This document shows, piece after piece, positions 15,386 to 19,664 of a stretch of 19,664 bases of DNA (its first letter is position 1; each line of letters opens with the position of its first letter). The position numbers were made by a program, and so were the translations under genes. Source of the stretch: Desulfobacteraceae bacterium (GTDB lineage Bacteria; Desulfobacterota; Desulfobacteria; Desulfobacterales; Desulfosalsimonadaceae); assembly GCA_024636355.1 (NCBI GenBank), contig JAGXHH010000197.1, positions 1-19,664 of the forward strand, written 5' to 3'. The notes below the pieces were generated by a model, which saw only the letters and a list, made by a program, of their open reading frames with translations, ran no database searches and had not been told where the DNA came from.

Positions 15386-15450
15386 AACCACAGAGGGCGC
15401 AGAGTACACAGAGAAATGCATTTTATTTTAAAGGGCTTATCTCTGTGGTT
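15386..15450. repeat. 65-bp palindrome-ended element (CACAGAG type)
   Basis: The ends AACCACAGAG (15386-15395) and CTCTGTGGTT (15441-15450) are perfect 10-bp inverted repeats around an AT-rich centre containing GCAGAGTACACAGAG. This matches a dispersed intergenic repeat type familiar from many bacterial and archaeal genomes; the identification is from memory of the motif. Confidence 0.65.
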
Positions 15451-15468
15451 GGTTCTGCTTTTTACGAA

Positions 15469-15570
15469 CATTAATCTTAATCTTGCTTACATGAGATTAA
15501 AGATGAAGATTGAGATTGAGATTGAGATTAAGAGCAAGATTAAGAGCAAGATTAAGAGCAAGAGCAAGAA
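15469..15570. repeat. Hexamer microsatellite with internal inversion
   Basis: TTAATC twice and TTGCTT (15471-15488) are followed, after a 4-base gap, by about 13 hexamers in the opposite sense (GAGATT, TGAGAT, TAAGAG and CAAGAT types, 15493-15570). The array is preceded by GCTTTTTACGAA (15457-15468), identical to 7785-7796. The opposite-sense arms could fold on the array at 15305. Confidence 0.88.
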
Positions 15571-15614
15571 ACACCATCACTTGAGCGGAGTGAATACCAA
15601 GACTCAATTCTCCC

Positions 15615-15670
15615 GGCTCCTGTATTCTGGCTTCTGGCTCCTGGATTCTATCTCCTGGCTCCTGATTTCT
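15615..15670. repeat. Heptamer repeat, eight units
   Basis: Eight degenerate 7-bp units: GGCTCCT three times, GGCTTCT, GTATTCT, GGATTCT, ATCTCCT and GATTTCT. It ends 30 bp before the stop of the glycosyltransferase gene (15700). This is a third repeat type within 370 bp. Confidence 0.85.
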
Positions 15671-15699
15671 CTTCTCAATTACCAGTTTTTCAAGATAAA

Positions 15700-16989
15700 T
15701 CAATCGACAAACAGGCAGCCGGTGGTTTTCCGGATCAGGGGATTGAGTTCCTGCGCGAGGACCGCGTAAGAGTAATAGGTGCTGGCGATTTCATAATTGT
15801 GCTCCACCAGTCGATGGCAAAGGTCCGGGTTTTCGAGGACCTTGCGCGTCTGCTCCACCGCATCCGGGGTGACGTAGCCGTCGAGTTCAATGACCGAAAA
15901 CCCCTTGGGCTTAATGTCTGCGGCATAGATGGAATACGCGTTGACCACGATCGGTTTCCGGAAATAGACCGCCTCGAGAAACGCATTGCCGAAGCCTTCA
16001 AAATTGGATGGATAGGTGACCAGGTCCGCATGGGGGTAGATATCGTTTAGCGTGTAAATCTTTCTGCCGTCCGGGGTGATGCCGCGGTTGTCGCTGATAA
16101 TCTCGGAGACAAACCGCGTTTCGACGCCCATCAGTTCGGAGTATTCGCGTATCCGCTGCTGGTACTGATAGCCTTCGTCACCGGAGGCATGGGAGATAAC
16201 GAGTTTGGCCTTCATGCCGAGGCGATGGACCAGTTCGATGGCATGCTCTATTCCCTTGCGTTTGACCACCCGCGTGGGCTGCAGGATAAACAGCTCGTCA
16301 TCTGCAATTCCGAGCGCCGTGCGCACATCGGCATTGTAGTCGTCGATGCCGGGCGGCGGGTTTTCGAAATCCATGACGTTGGGGATAATGTGTGCCGATA
16401 TTCCGGTCCGGAAACTGAGCTGATTGCATGCGGTCGAACTGATCACCACGTGTTCCATGTTCGGCAGGTGGGGCGGAAACGCCATGCTGAGATAATCGCT
16501 GACCGCATTGGTCAAAAACCGCTGGCGCTCCCAGAAAAAATCATGGTGATGGGCAATGGCCGGCATCTTGATTTCACATAGCAGTTCCGTTAGCGCCAGG
16601 CCCAGCGGGATGTTCAATGGAATGGCGAGCGCATTCTCTATCACCAACAGGTCGAGGTCGAATTTTTCGATGAATGCGTACAGGTCGTCCTTCAATTTGT
16701 TTTTCAATTGCTGGATCCGCTCGGTGATATGGCGGCCCCTTTCGGTCAGATCAAACACACTGTCATAGACTTCCTTAATATCCGAATGCCGGAAATGGGC
16801 TTCCGGACTGCTATAGGACCGATCGGCCGGCCGATCGATTTCTCCTGCGAAATAGTAAGTGCTGAACATCCGTTTTTCAAAATTTTCCGCCCATTTATCC
16901 GTTTCCAGGGAGACCCCGTCGGTTCCCATGAAACGAGTGGATATAAATCCCACTTTATGCATCAGGTTGCATCGGGTGCAATATGCCAT
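15700..16989 (-). CDS. Family 4 (GT-B) glycosyltransferase
   Basis: The 429-residue protein opens with a Rossmann-like KVGFISTRFMGTDGVSLET (residues 12-30), typical of retaining GT4 enzymes. The C-terminal domain has LQPTRVVKRKGIEHAIELV (about 236-254) and the E-x7-E motif in NFEGFGNAFLEAVYFRKP (Glu331 and Glu339), which binds the nucleotide-sugar donor. The acceptor is unknown. I start at the ATG at 16989 (MAYCTRCNLMHKVG), which has GAAGGA 11 bases upstream. The frame runs on to 17133, but only from a GTG with no ribosome site. An ATG at 16962 is a less likely alternative that drops the CxxC-containing leader. The gene stands alone, bounded by the repeat nest and a 390-bp spacer. Confidence 0.9.
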   Translation of the reverse strand: MAYCTRCNLMHKVGFISTRFMGTDGVSLETDKWAENFEKRMFSTYYFAGEIDRPADRSYSSPEAHFRHSDIKEVYDSVFDLTERGRHITERIQQLKNKLKDDLYAFIEKFDLDLLVIENALAIPLNIPLGLALTELLCEIKMPAIAHHHDFFWERQRFLTNAVSDYLSMAFPPHLPNMEHVVISSTACNQLSFRTGISAHIIPNVMDFENPPPGIDDYNADVRTALGIADDELFILQPTRVVKRKGIEHAIELVHRLGMKAKLVISHASGDEGYQYQQRIREYSELMGVETRFVSEIISDNRGITPDGRKIYTLNDIYPHADLVTYPSNFEGFGNAFLEAVYFRKPIVVNAYSIYAADIKPKGFSVIELDGYVTPDAVEQTRKVLENPDLCHRLVEHNYEIASTYYSYAVLAQELNPLIRKTTGCLFVD

Positions 16990-17101
16990 GACATATAAAT
17001 CCTTCAGTAATATTTTCGCCAAGACCTTTTTCGGTTTCGTTGCGAAGTGTCGCTGCCCCGGCAGTCCCGGCCTTTTTCCTGCCTCAACCTCTGTGTGCAT
17101 C

Positions 17102-17119
17102 CTATCTTTAAAAAGATAG
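17102..17119. other. 18-bp palindrome in the spacer 16990-17378
   Basis: CTATCTTT-AA-AAAGATAG is an 8-bp perfect inverted repeat 113 bp upstream of the glycosyltransferase start. It has no T-run and may be an operator. The rest of the spacer is AT-rich, with a TTGACA at 17313 but no good -10 partner. Confidence 0.35.
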
Positions 17120-17378
17120 ACATGAACCGACACATCTCAATAATTTGATGCGCGTATCCGTTTTATTTTTATCCTTATGTTTTCAGGAATAATTTCATAA
17201 CGGGGAATCCTTCATATGATAGCGACGTCTGTTTCAGCAAAAGTGGCAAGCGATTGAAATAACAGTTTTTTCACATCTGATATTAAAGGATTTACCAGGA
17301 GCTGTTTACAACTTGACAAGCATTCTTATAAATGTCATTTAGACGCCTTATTTTAAAAGTCCGTAAGGGGATTTTCAA

Positions 17379-17774
17379 ATGCTCGATGTGCGTATCAATT
17401 TTTTAAAAAACAGGCTGTACCTTACCCTCGATCAAATGCACAGCAAGAGGCTGGAAAGATCAATTCCGGTTCTTGAAAACGCCGCAAAGAAACTCACACC
17501 CGGATTCACCTGCATCACGCGAGTTGTCGATATCCGGGAACCGGAGGCCACGGATTTCAAACACTTTGAAAAAGTGGACCAACTGCTATCGGACTTCGGG
17601 CTGGCCCACGTGGTATACGTCGGCCTCGCAAATGGCAACCGGCTGCCACCGTTTTCCGAAACCCCGCCATATTATACCGCTTCTACTGCAAATACCATCG
17701 AAGCCGCCGAAAGGCAGCTTGATCTCTGGGAAGCATCGGTAAGCAACGCCACCGGCCCCCGGTTTTCCAATTAG
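17379..17774 (+). CDS. Small protein of unknown function (possibly STAS/SpoIIAA-like fold)
   Basis: This 131-residue protein is unrecognised. The pattern NRLYLTLDQM, a helix, LTPGFTCITRVVDIREPEA, a helix and LSDFGLAHVVYVGLAN alternates strands and helices. It resembles a STAS/SpoIIAA-like alpha/beta fold; this is inference only. There is no signal peptide or membrane segment. AAGGGG lies about 9 bases before the ATG. It has its own terminator 12 bp after the stop, so it is monocistronic. Confidence 0.75.
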   Translation: MLDVRINFLKNRLYLTLDQMHSKRLERSIPVLENAAKKLTPGFTCITRVVDIREPEATDFKHFEKVDQLLSDFGLAHVVYVGLANGNRLPPFSETPPYYTASTANTIEAAERQLDLWEASVSNATGPRFSN

Positions 17775-17786
17775 GGCTTGTCCGGA

Positions 17787-17836
17787 AAAAAGCAGTGCCG
17801 GCAATCGCGGTTAAACGATTGCCGGCACTGCTTTTT
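17787..17836. terminator. Bidirectional rho-independent terminator
   Basis: Two perfectly complementary 21-base arms (17787-17807 and 17816-17836) surround an 8-base loop. The arms begin with A5 and end with T5, so the hairpin has a U-tail in both directions. It lies between the convergent genes ending at 17774 and 17867. Confidence 0.95.
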
Positions 17837-17866
17837 GGTTCAATGGTAGAATGGCGGTCGAGATGC

Positions 17867-18580
17867 CTAAAATGTGTAGGCGATGCTCGCTCCGCCGTAA
17901 AAATTGACATCCTGATCCGGCAGGACATCTTCATCAAAGGAGTCGGTATAGGCGACAAACGCACTCAGGCTAAGCGCCTCCGTCACCGCATAACCCGCAT
18001 CTGCCGTAAAGGTGTACTCGTGCAGCCCCCCGTCTTCTCCCGCCGACATATCCTCGCCGGCATACCCCGCCAGGGCGCCGACGCCTAAGGCCACGCCGTT
18101 TTCAAGCTCAAATGCATAGCCTGCAAACAGGTCGATATAGTAGTCGTCAACTTCGTCAAAATCGTAATACCCGTCAATGCCGACCGTTAATCCCGCGAAC
18201 AGGTTTTTGTATACGCTCAGAAACACCTCCCGGGTCCCCTCCCCGCCATTCGGGAACACGTATTCGATAAAGCCGACGGAAACATCTGCCGCATCCAGAT
18301 CCAAACCGTAGCTCAGGGTGAGATCGATTTCCGAAAACTCTCCACTATCTAAAGAGTCGTCGTAATCATCAATATCCAGATTGCCCCAGACATTGATTCC
18401 GAAGCCGTTTTTCGATACATCAAGCGACGGCTGAGCCACCAGTCCGTCATTAAAGGTAATGCCGCGCCATACATAAGCGGAAACCACATCCACCGCCGCT
18501 GTCGCATCGGCAGCCATCGCCGTCCCCGTTCCACCCATCAGCATCAATGCAACCAACAACCCCATCATACTCCGCTTCAT
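17867..18580 (-). CDS. TorF-family putative porin (Gcw_chp type)
   Basis: The 237-residue protein has a signal peptide (MKRSMMGLLVALMLMG, cleavage after AMA at 23) and a beta-barrel-like body. It starts VDVVSAYVWRGITFNDGLVAQPSLDVS, the conserved opening of the TorF/Gcw_chp outer-membrane family, and ends in the terminal aromatic ASIAYTF recognised by the BAM machinery. Acidic turns (DIDDYDDSLDSGEF, DFDEVDDYYID) are frequent. It is probably an outer-membrane channel, substrate unknown. GGAGGAGC precedes the ATG by about 6 bases. It diverges from the cyclic-nucleotide-binding gene, sharing a 415-bp regulatory spacer. Confidence 0.9.
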   Translation of the reverse strand: MKRSMMGLLVALMLMGGTGTAMAADATAAVDVVSAYVWRGITFNDGLVAQPSLDVSKNGFGINVWGNLDIDDYDDSLDSGEFSEIDLTLSYGLDLDAADVSVGFIEYVFPNGGEGTREVFLSVYKNLFAGLTVGIDGYYDFDEVDDYYIDLFAGYAFELENGVALGVGALAGYAGEDMSAGEDGGLHEYTFTADAGYAVTEALSLSAFVAYTDSFDEDVLPDQDVNFYGGASIAYTF

Positions 18581-18778
18581 TTTTTGCTCCTCCCTGGTTC
18601 TATTATCCGATAATGATTGTCCAAACGGTTATCACCCGTGTGGTAAGGCCGACACGATCGACCAATGCATGTGAGGACATATAAAGCAGTATTCATGCCA
18701 ATCGCAAAAAATATCATTTTTATAAATAATTTTAGTCACTTATAATAAATATTAAATTTGATCTTTTAAAATTTATAA

Positions 18779-18822
18779 TTACAATTTTGTAACACACAGC
18801 TTTAAAAATTACATATTTGTAA
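18779..18822. promoter_or_regulatory. Two TTACA-N4-TGTAA dyads
   Basis: TTACAATTTTGTAA (18779-18792) and TTACATATTTGTAA (18809-18822) are perfect 5-bp half-sites around four bases, the geometry of CRP/FNR-family operators. Their centres are 30 bp apart. The nearer one is centred about 80 bp upstream of the start site predicted from the promoter at 18861-18889. They may serve either flanking gene. Confidence 0.5.
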
Positions 18823-18860
18823 GACAGACTCGCTTCCCCTCGGAGTGCCGACAAATTGTA

Positions 18861-18889
18861 TTGACAGCCGGAATAAGCTCTCATATGAT
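18861..18889 (+). promoter_or_regulatory. Near-consensus sigma70 promoter
   Basis: TTGACA (18861-18866), a 17-bp spacer and TATGAT (18884-18889) lie about 107 bp upstream of the cyclic-nucleotide-binding gene's ATG. This is the best promoter match in the window. Confidence 0.75.
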
Positions 18890-18995
18890 TCAAATAATTG
18901 ACAATCAGGTGTAAAAGGGCTTTCAGCTTTTTTCACCGGTACCCGCGGAGACAGAAATCCGTCCCCCCCGTGACCATGACCCGAAGGGAGTTCAT

Positions 18996-19532
18996 ATGAA
19001 CTACGATGACCTGGCAAGCTTCATGCCGCAGATTCGACAGATCCGCTTTTTCAACTGCTTAAGTGAAGAACAACGTTCCGCACTACTGGCGATTTCTTCG
19101 ATCCATGATATTTCGGCCGGCGACATGATTGTGACCCAGGACGGGGTGGGGGATGCGCTGTTTTTCGTATTGCGGGGCAATGTCGAGGTATCCATTAAAG
19201 ACCTTTACGGCAAGGACGTGATTATCAGCCGGCTCGAACGAGGCGAGGTCTTCGGCGAGGCGGCCATTTTTCTTTCCGCCCGACGCACTGCAACGGTGGC
19301 CGCAGCATCCGATACCACCGTGATCCGGATTCGGCGCAGCGATCTATTGTCATTTTTTCGCAATCACCCGGCGGGCGGCAATAAAATCCTGACACTGATC
19401 ATCCTGAGCCTGCTCAAAAAAATCAAAATCACAAACGAAGACCTGGTCCTGGAAAAACAATCGGATTTTGATTTCGATTATGTCGACAACCTGGTCCAGG
19501 ATTTTCTGACCGAGACGGAAGATGACAACTGA
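18996..19532 (+). CDS. Cyclic-nucleotide-binding domain protein without DNA-binding domain
   Basis: The 178 residues form one cNMP-binding domain: FFNCLSEEQRSALLAIS at the start, the beta-roll with GDALFFVLRGNVEVSI (52-67), and the phosphate-binding cassette FGEAAIFLSARRTATV (86-101). The cassette contains the Glu88 and Arg97 expected to contact ribose and phosphate. After the C-helix (ILTLIILSLLKKIK) comes only an acidic tail; the helix-turn-helix of CRP/FNR is absent. It is therefore likely a signalling or regulatory subunit rather than a transcription factor. AAGGGAG lies about 5 bases before the ATG. It overlaps the following radical SAM gene by 11 bp, so the two are co-transcribed. Confidence 0.92.
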   Translation: MNYDDLASFMPQIRQIRFFNCLSEEQRSALLAISSIHDISAGDMIVTQDGVGDALFFVLRGNVEVSIKDLYGKDVIISRLERGEVFGEAAIFLSARRTATVAAASDTTVIRIRRSDLLSFFRNHPAGGNKILTLIILSLLKKIKITNEDLVLEKQSDFDFDYVDNLVQDFLTETEDDN

Positions 19533-19638
19533 TTTCGAACCGGCATACGTCAAAACCTGGCGGGAAGGCCGACTGGACGAAAAAATTGATCGGGCCGCGG
19601 CGATTTTAAACGATTGCATCATCTGCCCGAGACAATGC
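19522..19638 (+). CDS. Radical SAM protein, PflX-like (COG1313 type), 3'-truncated by the contig end
   Basis: The ATG at 19522 overlaps the previous gene by 11 bp. The 39 visible residues (MTTDFEPAYVKTWREGRLDE at the start) end in NDCIICPRQC. This resembles the N-terminus of putative pyruvate-formate-lyase-activating homologs, which begin with AYLKTxxxGxLxEKI and a C-x2-CPRxC motif before the radical SAM domain. Only this N-terminal piece is present; the reading frame continues into adapter sequence from 19639. The family assignment is moderately supported. Confidence 0.65.
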
Positions 19639-19664
19639 CTGTCTCTTATACACATCTCCGAGCC
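19639..19664. other. Nextera transposase adapter (sequencing artefact)
   Basis: The first 19 bases, CTGTCTCTTATACACATCT, are the Tn5 mosaic-end sequence used in Illumina Nextera libraries, and the following CCGAGCC continues the Nextera adapter. This is not organismal DNA and should be trimmed. Confidence 0.97.

Noticed and set aside
15305..15570. CRISPR array
   Set aside because: Units are 6 bp without spacers, and no cas genes are present.
15305..15769. Plus-strand open frame rich in Leu/Ile/Lys across the repeat nest, and its minus-strand counterpart at 15497-15703
   Set aside because: Period-6 repeats translate to dipeptide runs and avoid stops by composition. There is no ribosome site and no protein-like sequence.
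16990..17133. N-terminal extension of the glycosyltransferase to a GTG at 17133
   Set aside because: No ribosome site and no family similarity. The ATG at 16989 with GAAGGA upstream is better.
19350..19655. Minus-strand frame beginning MCIRDR
   Set aside because: The start lies in Nextera adapter and the rest is antisense to the cyclic-nucleotide-binding gene.

Overview
The window is 19.7 kb of moderately GC-rich bacterial DNA, most likely an anaerobic Desulfobacterota (Desulfobacterales-type sulfate reducer). This is inferred from gene content: a CooC-type nickel/CODH maturation ATPase, a RamA/RACo-like corrinoid-activation ATPase, a PflX-like radical SAM protein and a PurF paralog with cysteines placed for an Fe-S cluster. 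The small hexamer microsatellites between genes also fit. No rRNA, tRNA, CRISPR array or complete insertion sequence was seen. Bases 19639-19664 are not genomic: they are Illumina Nextera transposase adapter, so the window ends at a contig end.

Layout. 1-1623 is the 3' part of opgH (osmoregulated periplasmic glucan synthase). It converges on a secreted HEXXH protein (1633-3099, minus). A gene-poor 650-bp stretch follows, with one short open frame and a terminator, then a secreted PRC-barrel protein (3751-4299, minus). Next is a six-domain ribosomal protein S1 (4682-6394, plus) with a strong hairpin after it, the remnant of a barrel-like protein, and an unrecognised conserved-looking gene (6788-7399). 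A 590-bp spacer packed with hairpins and hexamer repeats follows.

The centre (7992-11993, minus) is a tight three-gene operon. In transcription order it encodes a CooC-like ATPase fused in frame to a PrmA-like methyltransferase, an MBL-fold hydrolase, and a RACo/RamA-like ASKHA protein. The last lacks the usual ferredoxin domain but carries a C-x-C-x-C-x3-C cluster. This is the best candidate for an unusual system, plausibly metallocentre maturation or corrinoid reactivation for the Wood-Ljungdahl pathway. A sigma70-like promoter lies just upstream. Beyond it are degenerate short frames and a RelE/ParE-type toxin-antitoxin pair whose toxin is frameshifted.

Then come, all on minus, a PurF-like protein lacking the catalytic N-terminal Cys (13027-14433), a flavodoxin-fold oxidoreductase (14647-15258), a nest of three kinds of short repeats (15305-15670) and a family 4 glycosyltransferase (15700-16989). 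The right end holds a small unknown protein (17379-17774), a bidirectional terminator, a TorF/Gcw_chp-type porin (minus), and a cyclic-nucleotide-binding protein (18996-19532). The last has a near-consensus promoter and two CRP/FNR-like dyads upstream, and it overlaps the start of a radical SAM gene cut by the contig end.
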